From Kriegella aquimaris (GTDB lineage Bacteria; Bacteroidota; Bacteroidia; Flavobacteriales; Flavobacteriaceae): a stretch of 57,085 nucleotides of DNA. The number at the start of each line of letters is the position of its first letter. The stretch's first letter is position 1. Under the pieces are notes generated by a model that was not told the DNA's origin, did not search any database, and saw only the letters and a program-made list of their open reading frames with translations. The position numbers and the translations under genes were made by a program. The DNA lies in the NCBI RefSeq assembly GCF_900103215.1, contig NZ_FNGV01000021.1, forward strand, positions 1-57,085. The letters run 5' to 3'. Shown here in pieces: positions 43,502 through 53,866 of this stretch.

Positions 43502-45142
43502 TTATTCACTAATTAAAAGTACCCACGCGTTTTCATCGGGAGCTTTAAAAGTTTTTTCTCTGCCAATACCGCTTAGTTTTGTCTCTCCTGTTTTAGGATT
43601 TATCCAACGGTAATTTAAATTTTTAGGAAGATTTTCGATGGTTATCGCACCACCGTTTGGTAAAAATGAGAGATAAAGGCTGCCCTCTTTTGCCAATAAT
43701 GGCTCGCCATTGGCAAGGTCCCAGCGTTTTTCGATATCGGTGATATCGATTTCACCTAAAATCTTTCCTACCAAGCCGACATATTTCGATCCCTCTAGCC
43801 TCATGGCCTCCCTCCATGATAAAGGTTGATCCGCCCATTCTCCCCAACCTTCTTCATTGGCTGAAATTTTCCATTGCCATAAGGCTGCAGCGCCATAGAC
43901 AACACCCATTGTGCCACCATGCATCAATTGCATCCAGGCCTCTTCGCCCTGCCACCAACCTAGGCCATTTTCTCCGTTATTCATACCTTCGTAGGTAGAT
44001 TCCCCATTGGCAACGGCCTTTGTGGGAAGGTTGTCGTACATACGCTCTACTTTGTGGTATTGATGATCACCCCCATGCCCTGTCTGTGCCCATTGAAAAT
44101 CTAGCCATTGCTCTTTTTGATAGGTTTTGTTATGATGCATACAATGTTTAGAGGGGTCGTTTGTCGCCCACTCGGCAACGAAATCATCACAAGGGTTATA
44201 ATGAAGGCCGGTAGGCTGCTGATAACAATCCCAATCCTGTAGCATGATACCACTTTCCTTGACTCCGGGATCATTGCCATCATGGTCGGCAGCAATAAGC
44301 CAAAAAGCAGGGTTGCTGCCATATCGTGCCAGAAGATATTTGGTGTAGCGCACATATTCTTGTGGTTCTATTTTTGAACCCAATACTTGTAATCCTTTCC
44401 AACCAAAACCATGAAACACGGGCTGATATACCGGAACAATTTCATGGTCGATCAAAATAGCCACTATTTTATCTAAATAGTCAAAATATTCTGGATTCAC
44501 TTCATTAATATGTCCGTCTGAGAGGTCTTTAAAGGCACGGTTAAACCCTTGCTCGACATTTCTGACGTTGGGGCCTTTAGCGTTAATATCGGGTTGCAGT
44601 GTCATCAGGAGCGCTGTGTTGAAGCCTTTTTCATGACGGTCTTTGGCATAAGCTTCGGCTTGCTCTTTGGTTGCCCTAAATGGAAGGGCCCACGGTGTAT
44701 CGCCCACTATCAGAAAAGACCTCCCTGATTGATGGACCACATTTCTATGCCCCGCTGACATTTTCAACAAACCATTTTTTATAAGTCGGTTATTCCCTTT
44801 ATAAGGGATAGACTCGAAAGTGCCTTTTTTTCCGTTTAAACCTGTATCGTTTCGATTAGAAGAAAAAGTTTTCCATGACCAGGATATGTTTGCATCCGGT
44901 GGGGAGAAACGTAGTTTCCAATTGTTTTCACCACTCCAAAAAGCAGGTCTCTTTAGCGAGTCTCCATTTTGATTGGTATATACGGCCCAAACATCGACAT
45001 CGGCATACGGATTCTCGTATTTGTCCGTGGCGGTCAAGTTGATTTCATGGGTGGTCCATTGTGCTACTTTTTTTATTTCCTTTTGGGAAAAAAGGATTAA
45101 CGGCAGCATTAAAAAAGTAAATAACTTCTTATTAGTGTTCAT
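43502..45142 (-). CDS. Exported DUF5060/DUF4038 glycoside hydrolase-like protein
   Basis: A 546-residue exported protein (signal FTFLMLPLILFSQKE). An N-terminal DUF5060 beta domain (about 22-95: VAQWTTHEINLTATDKYENP) is followed by a DUF4038 TIM barrel (about 110-440: FLIVGDTPWALPFRATKEQA, GFNTALLMTLQPD, LTG-like YQPVFHGFGWKGLQVL). The C-terminal beta domain (about 460-545, YRWINPKTGE) resembles the collagen-binding-like module of this group. DUF4038 relatives include apiosidases and other glycosidases (GH140-type), so a plant or algal side-chain sugar is likely. It lies 9 nt after the sugar isomerase gene, hence an operon. Substrate not known. Confidence 0.82.
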   Translation of the reverse strand: MNTNKKLFTFLMLPLILFSQKEIKKVAQWTTHEINLTATDKYENPYADVDVWAVYTNQNGDSLKRPAFWSGENNWKLRFSPPDANISWSWKTFSSNRNDTGLNGKKGTFESIPYKGNNRLIKNGLLKMSAGHRNVVHQSGRSFLIVGDTPWALPFRATKEQAEAYAKDRHEKGFNTALLMTLQPDINAKGPNVRNVEQGFNRAFKDLSDGHINEVNPEYFDYLDKIVAILIDHEIVPVYQPVFHGFGWKGLQVLGSKIEPQEYVRYTKYLLARYGSNPAFWLIAADHDGNDPGVKESGIMLQDWDCYQQPTGLHYNPCDDFVAEWATNDPSKHCMHHNKTYQKEQWLDFQWAQTGHGGDHQYHKVERMYDNLPTKAVANGESTYEGMNNGENGLGWWQGEEAWMQLMHGGTMGVVYGAAALWQWKISANEEGWGEWADQPLSWREAMRLEGSKYVGLVGKILGEIDITDIEKRWDLANGEPLLAKEGSLYLSFLPNGGAITIENLPKNLNYRWINPKTGETKLSGIGREKTFKAPDENAWVLLISE

Positions 45143-45151
45143 ATAGCTAAC

Positions 45152-46063
45152 CTATTCAACTTGAGCCATTGCTCTTTTCACTTCTTTTAATAAGCCTTCA
45201 ACCTTTTGAAAAGGGTCGCCTTCACCGAGTGTTTCTAGCGGTAGGTAACCCCGATAACCCGCCTTTTTTATGATTGTAAACAGTTTTAGGAAATCGGTAT
45301 GCTTTTCCTGTCCATCCATCCATACATTTTCTTTGATTTGCCAGGTAACGGCGTGGTGAATGTTCTTGGCCACTTCTTCATAAGGGTCTTTTTGTCGATA
45401 GCTTCCGATATCAAGATTAAGTCCCAACCACTCTGAATTGACCTTTTCGAACAGTATATTGACATCGTCGGCAGTCTTTAAAAACCCATTGTGGTTTTGT
45501 AAAGCGACGATAACCCCATGCTTTTTTCCGTAATTGCAACATTCACGAATGTCTTTGGCCATCCATTCGAAAACTTGATCTTTTGAATAGCCTTTGTGGT
45601 TATGTTCTCCCGCAAAAATACGAAGATGGGGGCTTCCCATTTTAGCAGAAACTTCGATCCATTGCTTAATGTGTTCAATATCGGCATTACGCTTATTGGC
45701 GTCTGGATCGGCGAAATTATTACGAACCCCGGTACCACTGATATCAAGGCCCAAAATAAAAGCCCTTCGCTTAAAATTATTTATAAAATCATCTGTTGGC
45801 ACTGCAGGGTAGCCCGGAAAGTAGTATCCAGTGGGATCGATGGCATCGAAGTTATGTTGCGCGCAGAAATCTAACATGTCGAACAAATCGACTTTTTTTT
45901 CTTTTAAAAAAGCATTGAAAGAATAGAGGTTTAGGCTCAACTTAAATTTATGAGAGTACGATTGCTGATTTTCTTCCCATTTTGAAAAAGCGAAAGAATC
46001 GCTTAAGGTGGCAAGAGCCGGTATAGTTAATAAGGCTCTAACAAAATTTCTCCGGGTGCGCAT
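45152..46063 (-). CDS. Sugar phosphate isomerase/epimerase family protein, possible Tat substrate
   Basis: A TIM-barrel protein of about 303 residues (AP-endonuclease-2 type) in the sugar isomerase/epimerase family. The ATG at 46063 starts MRTRRNFVRALLTIPALATL, which looks like a twin-arginine signal (RRNFV), so the protein may be exported folded. A longer open frame upstream adds 56 residues with no family features. Core motifs: FDAIDPTGYYFPGYP, VIVALQNHNGFLK, GLNLDIGSYRQKDPYEEVA and GYRGYLPLETLGEGD; the Glu, Asp and His metal residues sit in these. It leads an operon with the DUF4038 gene. Epimerisation or 3-keto-sugar chemistry are both possible. Confidence 0.82.
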   Translation of the reverse strand: MRTRRNFVRALLTIPALATLSDSFAFSKWEENQQSYSHKFKLSLNLYSFNAFLKEKKVDLFDMLDFCAQHNFDAIDPTGYYFPGYPAVPTDDFINNFKRRAFILGLDISGTGVRNNFADPDANKRNADIEHIKQWIEVSAKMGSPHLRIFAGEHNHKGYSKDQVFEWMAKDIRECCNYGKKHGVIVALQNHNGFLKTADDVNILFEKVNSEWLGLNLDIGSYRQKDPYEEVAKNIHHAVTWQIKENVWMDGQEKHTDFLKLFTIIKKAGYRGYLPLETLGEGDPFQKVEGLLKEVKRAMAQVE

Positions 46064-46342
46064 AAGTCGTAATAAAGGCTCGATGAGATTTATTAAAGAT
46101 ACTAAAAAAACAAGATGCTTTTTAAGGGGAATCAGATTGAGTATAGGCTTGTTCACCAAACGATACTTATCTACCCGACAAGAAGAAAGGTTTTTCGCTT
46201 TTCTTGATGTAAAATAGTCCACTGGGAACAACTTGAAATCAAGGAATGCCTGAGAATGAAATCGCTCTTCTTGCCTTTAAATGGCATAAAATCGATGTGC
46301 ATCCCAGAATCTTAATAAAATTGAAAAGACAAATTAGTCGCC

Positions 46343-46576
46343 TTAGCCTGAAAAGGCTTGGGTTTTTTCTATGGTCACCAAAATATCTTCTTGGTTAATA
46401 TCATAATCTTCACCAGCAACCAGTTCATAAAAGTGTAGGGCAGATTCCCGTTTGATTTTATCTTCCAACAATGAAGTATCAATCGCGCCACTTTCTTGTC
46501 TCCATATAAAGATGGAGTTCTGTTCTACTTGAAGAATTTGGTGTTTAGCAGTAAACTGTGCAATATATGTTGTCAT
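46343..46576 (-). CDS. Small conserved-looking protein of unknown function
   Basis: A 77-residue acidic protein without signal or membrane segment. The reading frame is clean with good codon use (MTTYIAQFTAKHQILQ at the start, ELVAGEDYDINQEDILVTIE near the end). I cannot assign a family. It sits between lepA and the sugar isomerase gene on the same strand as both, with 138 nt to the lepA stop and over 270 nt to the isomerase start. Confidence 0.55.
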   Translation of the reverse strand: MTTYIAQFTAKHQILQVEQNSIFIWRQESGAIDTSLLEDKIKRESALHFYELVAGEDYDINQEDILVTIEKTQAFSG

Positions 46577-46714
46577 CTTTTTTAAGACTTAGCAATGGTA
46601 TTGGGTATAACTATTGCTTTGCAACGAATATTGTACATGTTGATAAGTTTTGTGGGAAAATACGCATGAGTATATTTTGCAGAACTGATTTGCTCAACTA
46701 TTTGTTTCAGGTTT

Positions 46715-48511
46715 TCAGTCGTTTAACTTTAGTACGGCCATAAATGCTTGCTGTGGAATTTCAACATTACCCACTTGGCGCATTCTTTTTTTACCTTTTT
46801 TCTGTTTCTCCAGCAACTTTCGCTTACGGGAGATATCACCTCCGTAACATTTCGCGGTTACATCTTTACGAAGCGCTTTTATGGTTTCCCGTGAAATTAT
46901 TTTGGCCCCGATTGCTGCTTGAATGGGAATATCGAACTGCTGTCTGGGAATAAGTTCCTTTAGTTTTTCGCACATTTTCTTGCCGATGTTTTGTGCATTG
47001 TCGGCATGGATCAGTGCAGATAAGGCATCAACGGGTTGGGCGTTTAACAGAATGTCTACACGAACCAACTTAGAAACCCGCATTCCAATAGGTGCATAAT
47101 CAAAAGAAGCATAGCCTTTTGAGACGGTTTTCAATCGGTCATAGAAATCAAACACAATTTCTGCCAAAGGCATATCAAAATTGAGCTCGACCCTTTCGGT
47201 AGTTAAATAAGTTTGATTGGTAATCTGTCCCCTTTTTTCGATACAAAGGGACATTACATTACCAACAAAATCAGACTTTGTGATAATCGTTGCTTTTATA
47301 TAGGGTTCTTCAACACGGTCGACCGTGGAAGGATCCGGTAGGTCGGAGGGATTGTTAACAATTAACGGGGTTTCCGGATTTTTACGTGTAAAAGCATGAT
47401 AGCTAACGTTGGGAACCGTCGTAATTACGGTCATGTCAAATTCACGCTCTAGCCGTTCTTGAATAATCTCCATATGGAGCATTCCCAAAAATCCGCAACG
47501 GAAGCCGAAACCTAAGGCGGCACTACTTTCTGGAGCAAAAACTAATGAGGCGTCGTTTAGTTGTAATTTCTCCATAGAAGAGCGCAGCTCTTCAAAGTCT
47601 TCGGTGTCAACAGGATATATTCCTGCAAAAACCATCGGTTTTACATCTTCGAAACCGGCAATGGGGTTTTTTGTGGGGCTGGCGGCATCGGTGATAGTAT
47701 CGCCCACCTTTACTTCGCGGGCATCCTTTATTCCCGTAATCAGATATCCTACATCCCCTGTTTTAATTGATTTTTGGGGATGCTGTGTTAATTTCAAGGT
47801 GCCAACTTCATCGGCAAAATAATTCTTGTCCGTAGCTACAAATTTTATTTTTTGTCCCTTTTTTATCTCTCCGTTTATCACCCTAAAATACGTCTCCACC
47901 CCTCTGAAAGGATTATAGACCGAATCAAAGACCAATGCTTGTAAAGACTCATCTGGGTTGCCTTTGGGAGGCGGTATGCGTTCTATAATAGCGGTTAAAA
48001 TTTCTTGAATGCCAATTCCTGTTTTTGCGCTTGCCGGAATCACTTCTTCGGGCTTACAGCCCAAAAGATCAACAATGTCATCGGTCACCTCTTCAGGGTT
48101 TGCACTCGGTAGGTCGACCTTGTTCAGCACCGGAATAATTTCTAGATCATTTTCTAAGGCTAAATAAAGGTTGCTGATAGTCTGCGCTTGTATACTTTGA
48201 GCGGCATCGACCACCAATAAAGCCCCTTCACAGGCCGCTATAGAACGTGAAACTTCGTATGAAAAATCGACGTGGCCAGGGGTGTCGATTAAATTTAATA
48301 TATAGTCGGTGCCTTCATGGGTGTAATCCATCTGAATGGCATGGCTCTTAATGGTAATACCGCGCTCGCGCTCCAAGTCCATACTGTCAAGCAACTGTTC
48401 TTTTTTCTCTCGCTCGGTTACAGATCCGGTAAAGTCCAATAGCCTATCGGCCAAAGTACTTTTACCATGGTCTATATGGGCAATGATGCAAAAATTTCGA
48501 ATATGCTTCAC
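46715..48511 (-). CDS. lepA: Elongation factor 4
   Basis: A ribosome-associated GTPase that back-translocates or rescues stalled ribosomes. The G-domain motifs are intact: [14 protein letters not shown] (G1), [12 protein letters not shown] (G3) and NKVDLPSA (G4), followed by the EF-Tu-like domain 2, domain V and the LepA-specific C-terminal region with [15 protein letters not shown] and [20 protein letters not shown]. An in-frame ATG at 48544 would add 11 residues, but a TATATTTG -7 box at 48542-48549 overlaps it. The GTG at 48511 gives the usual 598 residues with the normal KHIRNFCII opening, so I choose it. Confidence 0.95.
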   Translation of the reverse strand: MKHIRNFCIIAHIDHGKSTLADRLLDFTGSVTEREKKEQLLDSMDLERERGITIKSHAIQMDYTHEGTDYILNLIDTPGHVDFSYEVSRSIAACEGALLVVDAAQSIQAQTISNLYLALENDLEIIPVLNKVDLPSANPEEVTDDIVDLLGCKPEEVIPASAKTGIGIQEILTAIIERIPPPKGNPDESLQALVFDSVYNPFRGVETYFRVINGEIKKGQKIKFVATDKNYFADEVGTLKLTQHPQKSIKTGDVGYLITGIKDAREVKVGDTITDAASPTKNPIAGFEDVKPMVFAGIYPVDTEDFEELRSSMEKLQLNDASLVFAPESSAALGFGFRCGFLGMLHMEIIQERLEREFDMTVITTVPNVSYHAFTRKNPETPLIVNNPSDLPDPSTVDRVEEPYIKATIITKSDFVGNVMSLCIEKRGQITNQTYLTTERVELNFDMPLAEIVFDFYDRLKTVSKGYASFDYAPIGMRVSKLVRVDILLNAQPVDALSALIHADNAQNIGKKMCEKLKELIPRQQFDIPIQAAIGAKIISRETIKALRKDVTAKCYGGDISRKRKLLEKQKKGKKRMRQVGNVEIPQQAFMAVLKLND

Positions 48512-48541
48512 AAAAGGGTTTTTTAGCGTTTTTAGCAACTG

Positions 48542-48549
48542 CAAATATA
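48542..48549 (-). promoter_or_regulatory. -7 box of lepA
   Basis: TATATTTG on the minus strand (TAnnTTTG), about 30 nt before the GTG start. It decides the start codon, because transcription would begin downstream of the alternative ATG. No clear TTG at the -33 position. Confidence 0.5.
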
Positions 48550-48663
48550 ACGCAAAATAAACAGTCGTTAACTTTGCTTCAATAATTATATAACAAGAGC
48601 TTCGAACCTTGGGTTTTTCTGACCAACGAATGTTAATTATAAGGTATTTCCGACAAAAATTGT

Positions 48664-48671
48664 TAGATTTG
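48664..48671 (+). promoter_or_regulatory. -7 box of the beta-barrel gene
   Basis: TAGATTTG matches TAnnTTTG; the start codon is 20 nt downstream. No good -33 TTG at the right distance. Confidence 0.4.
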
Positions 48672-48691
48672 GCATAAAACCTACTAGTCTT

Positions 48692-51100
48692 GTGAAGAAT
48701 CTTGTTTTTCTTTCACTTTTTTGGATAGCAACTAACTCTTTTCTCTTTTCACAGGAATATAAGGTTTCCGGAGTGGTCAAGGATTCGGAGGACTTGGCTT
48801 TGGCCCATGCCAACGTATTTTTACTTGCGATAGGGGATTCTACAATGATTAAAGGGACTTCTGCAGACAATCAAGGATATTTTGAAATAGCAGGTGTATC
48901 ACGCGGAAACTATTTTATTAAGGCAAGCTATATTGAGAATGAGTCGGAACTGCGTTGGGTCGAAGTAAATTCAGATATTGACGTTGCCTCAATAAATGTG
49001 GGAAGTAATGCCCAATCACTAGAAGAGGTCGTGGTTACCCTACAAAAACCTCGTTTGGAACGCCAGGTAGATCGGATGGTTTTTAGAATAGAGAATACCG
49101 CTTTATCCGACGATGATATTTGGTCCGTATTAAAACGTACACCAAGCATAGTGGTCATTGATAATATATTGACCATAAAAGGAACCAATTCCGTCGGTTT
49201 ATTGATAAATGACCGCATCGTAAACCTCCCTGACGAAGATATTATCAATCTTTTATCGGGCACTTCTGCCAGTAATGTCGAGTCCATAGAAATTATCACC
49301 AACCCCCCCTCGAAATATACCGCTGAAGGTGACATGCTCATCAACATAAAGATGAAGAAAAACCTGATTGCTGGTTACAACGGAGCTATTTATAATAGAT
49401 ATGTACAGGGAGTTTTTCCCAAACATACATTTGGAATGGACCATTATTTCAAAGGAAAAAAAACGCGAGCTTCTATAAACTATAATTTTGGTGACAGTAA
49501 AGAGCTTGCAAAATTTACCGATGTCACCAATTTTTTTGAGGCTGATGAAATTGCCTCAGTTTGGACGGCCGAACAGGAGTATACAAAACGGATAAAACGG
49601 CACAATGCAACTTCCTTTTTTGATTACGACATCGATGACAAAACCACTATTAGCTTTTCTACAATACATGAATGGTCGCCGAAAGTAGATAGAATTTATG
49701 ATACGGAAACTTCTATAAATGACCCTGAAGGACCTTTGAATTCAAAGTTTAATACAATTAATAACTCCCATGAAGAACAGTTGAACACCTCATATTATCT
49801 TGATTATGTACATAAAATGAATAAGAAGGGGAGTGAAATCGCCATCAATTCGCATTATACCTATTATGATTATGAGAGAGGTCAGATGCTGGAAACCGAT
49901 TTTTACGATGTGGCGGGCAACAGGACCGACGAAAACGATTTTACCACAAACTCAGAGCAAAAACTTAACTTGTTCAGCCTTCAGGCAGATTATTCACAGC
50001 CTTTAGGCTCATCTGCACAGATTGAATCAGGTATTCGATATGCATCAATAGCCTCTAAAAGCATAATTTCGCAACAAGGATTTGACCAAAGTCAAACGGG
50101 AATCGACCCTACATTGGCAGGAAGATTTACCTATGACGAATCAATTTATGCCGCGTATGCTAGCTTTAATGCAAAATGGGATAAATGGAACATTAAGTCA
50201 GGTTTGCGTGCAGAATATACCGAAACTTTGGGTCATCTCGATGTAAGGCCCGAGGTCAATAAAAGAACATACCTCGAGCTGTTTCCTTCCTTATCGGTAA
50301 AATATGCCTTGAACAAAAATCACGAATTCAGTCTTCAGTATTACCGCCGCATAAATAGGCCCCGTTATGGCAGTGTGAATCCCTTTCAAGTTTTTCAGAG
50401 CAATAATTCAGTTGTTGAAGGAAACCCGGATCTCTTGCCTGCTATACGCGATTATATTGCCATAGAGTATACTTTCGATCGAAGTTATACCGCTGAAATT
50501 TTTTATAGAAACCAGAGAGATCAGTTGAGGCAACAAGTATTTCAAGATAATGATGCCAATTTATTGCGTTTTATAAGTACTAATTTAGATAGGGATGTCA
50601 CCTATGGCACTTATTTTTCTTTGAATAAGGATATTACCCGTTTTTGGTACAGCTATTTATCATTCTCCTATTATTATAAAGAAAATCGATTTACCGATAT
50701 ATACTCTCAACAATTGCTCGATAATGGACTTTGGACATGGTATGTGCGGGCAAACAACGGCTTTACACTATTAAACGACAAAAGCCTATTGTTAGATATA
50801 GATTTTACCTATTTTTCACGTCTGGCCGTAGGTAATTCAAGACAAGATCCCTATAGTAAATTGGGAATTGCCCTGCGCAAGACGTTGTGGAATAAAAAAG
50901 CAAGCATTTCCATTGGCGTAGACGACATCTTTAATCAGGGCAATCTCTTTAACGTCCGGCAGTTCAATAATCAATACAATACTTCCTTATCACGTCGGGA
51001 AAATCGATTATTTACCTTAGGCTTCAGGTACAAATTCGGAAATGTGGCCATTAAGAACAACAAGAAGTCAAAAAGTATCGACGAAAGAGATCGAATTTAG
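48692..51100 (+). CDS. Outer-membrane beta-barrel family protein with CarboxypepD_reg-like domain
   Basis: An 802-residue outer-membrane protein of the TonB-dependent-receptor-like group. The GTG start opens a signal peptide ([17 protein letters not shown]). A carboxypeptidase-regulatory-like beta sandwich (about 22-100, [20 protein letters not shown]) precedes a plug-like domain ([39 protein letters not shown]) and a large barrel domain that ends in [10 protein letters not shown]. It has no adjacent SusD, so it is a lone receptor-type barrel, not a SusCD pair. A TAGATTTG box at 48664-48671 lies just upstream. Confidence 0.86.
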   Translation: MKNLVFLSLFWIATNSFLFSQEYKVSGVVKDSEDLALAHANVFLLAIGDSTMIKGTSADNQGYFEIAGVSRGNYFIKASYIENESELRWVEVNSDIDVASINVGSNAQSLEEVVVTLQKPRLERQVDRMVFRIENTALSDDDIWSVLKRTPSIVVIDNILTIKGTNSVGLLINDRIVNLPDEDIINLLSGTSASNVESIEIITNPPSKYTAEGDMLINIKMKKNLIAGYNGAIYNRYVQGVFPKHTFGMDHYFKGKKTRASINYNFGDSKELAKFTDVTNFFEADEIASVWTAEQEYTKRIKRHNATSFFDYDIDDKTTISFSTIHEWSPKVDRIYDTETSINDPEGPLNSKFNTINNSHEEQLNTSYYLDYVHKMNKKGSEIAINSHYTYYDYERGQMLETDFYDVAGNRTDENDFTTNSEQKLNLFSLQADYSQPLGSSAQIESGIRYASIASKSIISQQGFDQSQTGIDPTLAGRFTYDESIYAAYASFNAKWDKWNIKSGLRAEYTETLGHLDVRPEVNKRTYLELFPSLSVKYALNKNHEFSLQYYRRINRPRYGSVNPFQVFQSNNSVVEGNPDLLPAIRDYIAIEYTFDRSYTAEIFYRNQRDQLRQQVFQDNDANLLRFISTNLDRDVTYGTYFSLNKDITRFWYSYLSFSYYYKENRFTDIYSQQLLDNGLWTWYVRANNGFTLLNDKSLLLDIDFTYFSRLAVGNSRQDPYSKLGIALRKTLWNKKASISIGVDDIFNQGNLFNVRQFNNQYNTSLSRRENRLFTLGFRYKFGNVAIKNNKKSKSIDERDRI

Positions 51101-51206
51101 GATCAGAATAGGGTAATCCGAACGATTTTATTCTGAAAGATTTGTACAGTTAAACCCAAATTATGAGGTATTTGCGGTCGAATTTCAACAACTTCGAGAT
51201 TAGTTG

Positions 51207-51214
51207 TAAATTTG
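51207..51214 (+). promoter_or_regulatory. -7 box of dusB, implying a nearly leaderless mRNA
   Basis: TAAATTTG at 51207-51214 fits TAnnTTTG, and the dusB ATG is only four bases after it (51219). Transcription would start at or next to the ATG. No -33 TTG at proper spacing was found. Confidence 0.45.
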
Positions 51215-51218
51215 CGGC

Positions 51219-52217
51219 ATGCCAAAAATTGGAGACATATTACTGCCTGAGTTCCCGCTATTGCTTGCTCCCATGGAAGATGTTAGCGACCCCCCTTTTC
51301 GTGCATTGTGCAAAGAGCAGGGTGCAGATGTGGTTTACACCGAATTTATTTCTTCCGAAGGCCTGATACGCGATGCCGCCAAAAGCGTAATGAAACTCGA
51401 TATTTATGAAAAGGAACGCCCTGTCGGAATCCAGATTTTCGGGGCCAATTTAGATTCTATGCTACAGTCGGTGGAGATTGTAGAAAAATCAAATCCTGAT
51501 ATTATCGATATTAATTTTGGTTGTCCGGTTAAGAAAGTCGTTTGCAAAGGAGCGGGAGCCGGTATTTTGAAAGATATTCCGCTGATGGTCAAATTGACCG
51601 AAGAAATGGTAAAACGAACCCATTTGCCGATAACAGTTAAGACACGTTTGGGCTGGGACCATGATTCGATAAAAATAGTAGAAGTAGCAGAACGTCTGCA
51701 AGATGTAGGCTGCCAAGCCATTGCCATTCATGGTCGCACGCGAGTACAAATGTATAAAGGTGATGCGAATTGGGCGCCTATTGCAGCGGTGAAAAACAAC
51801 TCGCGTATGCACATTCCTGTTTTTGGAAATGGAGATATCAGTTCACCCGAAGCAGCTAAAAGAATGCGTGACGATTATGGTCTTGATGGTGCTATGATCG
51901 GCCGTGCAACCATTGGAAATCCTTGGTTTTTCGCAGAGGTAAAGCACTTTCTGAAAAACGGGGATTACCTAGCGCCCCCTACGTTGACAGCACGCGTAGA
52001 GGCAGCTCGACGCCACTTGCAGATGGCCATAGACTGGAAAGGTGAAAAACTCGGCGTGTTCGAGACTCGTCGGCACTACACCAACTATTTTAAAGGAATT
52101 CCCAACTTTAAGGAATACCGAATGAAGATGGTTACCAGCGACGATGCCGTAGATGTATTTGCCGCTTTCGATGAGGTTTCAGAAAAGTTTGCAGATTATG
52201 AATTTGCTTCTCTTTAA
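51219..52217 (+). CDS. dusB: tRNA-dihydrouridine synthase DusB
   Basis: An FMN-dependent enzyme reducing uridine to dihydrouridine in the tRNA D-loop, 332 residues, cytosolic. Motifs: LLAPMEDVSDPPFRALCKEQ at the N-terminus, INFGCPVKKVVCKGAGAGIL with the catalytic Cys near residue 111, KTRLGWD, AIHGRTRVQMYKGDANWAPI and VFGNGDISSPEAAKRM (FMN phosphate region). The C-terminal helical tRNA-binding domain holds FETRRHYTNYFKGIPNFKEY. It is convergent with the permease gene, whose stop codon overlaps by four bases. Confidence 0.95.
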   Translation: MPKIGDILLPEFPLLLAPMEDVSDPPFRALCKEQGADVVYTEFISSEGLIRDAAKSVMKLDIYEKERPVGIQIFGANLDSMLQSVEIVEKSNPDIIDINFGCPVKKVVCKGAGAGILKDIPLMVKLTEEMVKRTHLPITVKTRLGWDHDSIKIVEVAERLQDVGCQAIAIHGRTRVQMYKGDANWAPIAAVKNNSRMHIPVFGNGDISSPEAAKRMRDDYGLDGAMIGRATIGNPWFFAEVKHFLKNGDYLAPPTLTARVEAARRHLQMAIDWKGEKLGVFETRRHYTNYFKGIPNFKEYRMKMVTSDDAVDVFAAFDEVSEKFADYEFASL

Positions 52218-53407
52218 GAGGCAATCAATTTCTTGCCAATCCGCGTACTTGCAATTTTTGAAGCAATTATGCCCAGTACGGTTATTGTCGCCAGAACCAC
52301 AATAACATTGACAATATTGTATTCTACAGGGTAGGGAAGTGAGGGGGTAATCTTTAACCATCCGAAAGAGAGTTGTGAAACAATAAGCAATGATCCCAGT
52401 AATACGCCTATGATTCCGCCCGAAGTGGTAACTATCATCCCTTGAACAAAATAGATGCGTCGAAGTTGCTTAATTGTAACGCCTAGGTTATAAAGGGTTT
52501 TTGAGTTTTGTTGTTTGTCCAATATCATCATAATAATAGCCCCGACCACATTAAAAAGAGCAATTATAAGCACCAAGGTGAAAATGAGGTAAGTGGCTAA
52601 ATTCTCTGTATTTAGCATACGGTGCAGGGTACTATTTTGCTCCCTTCTATTCTTTAAAATAACGGTATTGCCAAAAATTTTGTTTATTTCTTTTTTGACC
52701 TCAGAAGGTTCGGCCCCTTGTACAAGCTTGAAATTGATTCCCGATATTTGGTCACTGTTCTTTTCCAACAGCTCTTGTGCCAATGCCAGGTCGGTAAAAA
52801 CATATTTCTTATCCAGGTTTTCCTCGATGGCATAAATTCCACTAAGAACTAATGGCTTTGTCTTAAGTGATTTTAGAGATATTGAACCTTTGCCCGGTTT
52901 TGGAACCATTACGACCAATGGATTTCTGTATTGATTAACTGCTAGACCCAATAATCTGGTAATTTCAATACCGGCCACGCCAAAGCCGTTGCCTATATCC
53001 CATTTGCCAAAATATACGATGCTATCGACACCGGTTGTTTTGTTGTACTGGTCATCTACACCCTTAATTTCCGCAATGCAATATTTTTCATTATAGACAA
53101 GGGAAACCTTCTCTTCTATTTCTTTGGAAAAAGATGCAATACCCCCAATTTTATCTAAATCATTTTCCTGAGCTGCCGAAATGGAAAAAAACTTTCCTGT
53201 GGTAGGGGTAGCTTTTAAATCGGGATCGAAAATGTCAGTAAATGAGAGGCTAAAGGTTTTTAATCCTGCAAACCCTGATAAGACAATAAATAGGGCTGCC
53301 GAACCAATAATGATTACAAGGAAAGTAATGAAATTAATAATATTTACCGCATTTTGGCTGCTTTTAGAGCGCACGTAGCGCTGGGCGATATATAGCGGAA
53401 AATTCAA
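52214..53407 (-). CDS. FtsX/LolE-like ABC transporter permease
   Basis: A 397-residue inner-membrane permease. One TM segment near residues 27-50 (INFITFLVIIIGSAALFIVL) is followed by a large periplasmic MacB-like domain and three C-terminal TM segments (about 270-390), the last near IVNVIVVLATITVLGIIASK. The start FPLYIAQRYVRSKSSQNAVN is the typical LolC/E opening. Family members extract lipoproteins from the inner membrane or drive related envelope tasks with an ATPase encoded elsewhere; none is in this window. It starts 2 nt after the rbfA stop, so they form an operon. Confidence 0.88.
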   Translation of the reverse strand: MNFPLYIAQRYVRSKSSQNAVNIINFITFLVIIIGSAALFIVLSGFAGLKTFSLSFTDIFDPDLKATPTTGKFFSISAAQENDLDKIGGIASFSKEIEEKVSLVYNEKYCIAEIKGVDDQYNKTTGVDSIVYFGKWDIGNGFGVAGIEITRLLGLAVNQYRNPLVVMVPKPGKGSISLKSLKTKPLVLSGIYAIEENLDKKYVFTDLALAQELLEKNSDQISGINFKLVQGAEPSEVKKEINKIFGNTVILKNRREQNSTLHRMLNTENLATYLIFTLVLIIALFNVVGAIIMMILDKQQNSKTLYNLGVTIKQLRRIYFVQGMIVTTSGGIIGVLLGSLLIVSQLSFGWLKITPSLPYPVEYNIVNVIVVLATITVLGIIASKIASTRIGKKLIAS

Positions 53408-53409
53408 TC

Positions 53410-53802
53410 CTATATTTTTTTTCTCTTATCAAGCAAGTCCCTATTCTCAATGGGGTTTTCTCCCTCTTTTAATGATTTGTCGATACCTTCTATGTAATCT
53501 AACGAATCATCTAAAAAAAATAACAATTCAGGCACTCTTCGTAATTGATTTCTGGTACGTTGTGACAAATCATGCTTGATCAATGGCTGATTTGATTTGA
53601 TACCCTCCATTAATTCGGCAGCGCTTTTATTGGGAAAAATGCTGAGGTATACTTTGGCTATGGATAAATCCGTAGTTACCGATACCTTGGTGACTGAAAT
53701 TAGTATGCCTTTTAATCCTCCATCAATTGCCGCCTTTTGAAGAATATCGACAATATCTTTCTGAATGACCCCGGCTATTTTTTTCTGTCGTTGCGTTTCC
53801 AT
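53410..53802 (-). CDS. rbfA: Ribosome-binding factor A
   Basis: A 130-residue KH-fold protein that binds free 30S subunits and helps mature the 5' end of 16S rRNA. Family features: METQRQKKIAGVIQKDIVDI at the N-terminus, SVTKVSVTTDLSIAKVYLSI in the middle and the RRVPELLFFLDDSLDYIEGI segment toward the end. It leads the operon with the LolE-like permease. Confidence 0.93.
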   Translation of the reverse strand: METQRQKKIAGVIQKDIVDILQKAAIDGGLKGILISVTKVSVTTDLSIAKVYLSIFPNKSAAELMEGIKSNQPLIKHDLSQRTRNQLRRVPELLFFLDDSLDYIEGIDKSLKEGENPIENRDLLDKRKKI

Positions 53803-53806
53803 TGGG

Positions 53807-53814
53807 CAAAAATA
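53807..53814 (-). promoter_or_regulatory. -7 box of rbfA, implying a nearly leaderless mRNA
   Basis: TATTTTTG on the minus strand (53814 down to 53807), four bases before the rbfA ATG at 53802. As with dusB, transcription would begin next to the start codon. The -33 element is not clear. Confidence 0.45.
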
Positions 53815-53866
53815 CGAAGGAATACTGTATCTTAGAGAAGTAATAGTAAGTTTCTAAAGTCTATTT

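Noticed and set aside
48692-51100. SusC of a SusCD polysaccharide uptake pair
   Set aside because: No SusD-like lipoprotein gene follows; dusB is next.
51105-51136. 7-bp inverted repeat (CAGAATA...TATTCTG) after the beta-barrel gene
   Set aside because: The loop is about 18 nt and no T run follows, so it is not a convincing terminator.
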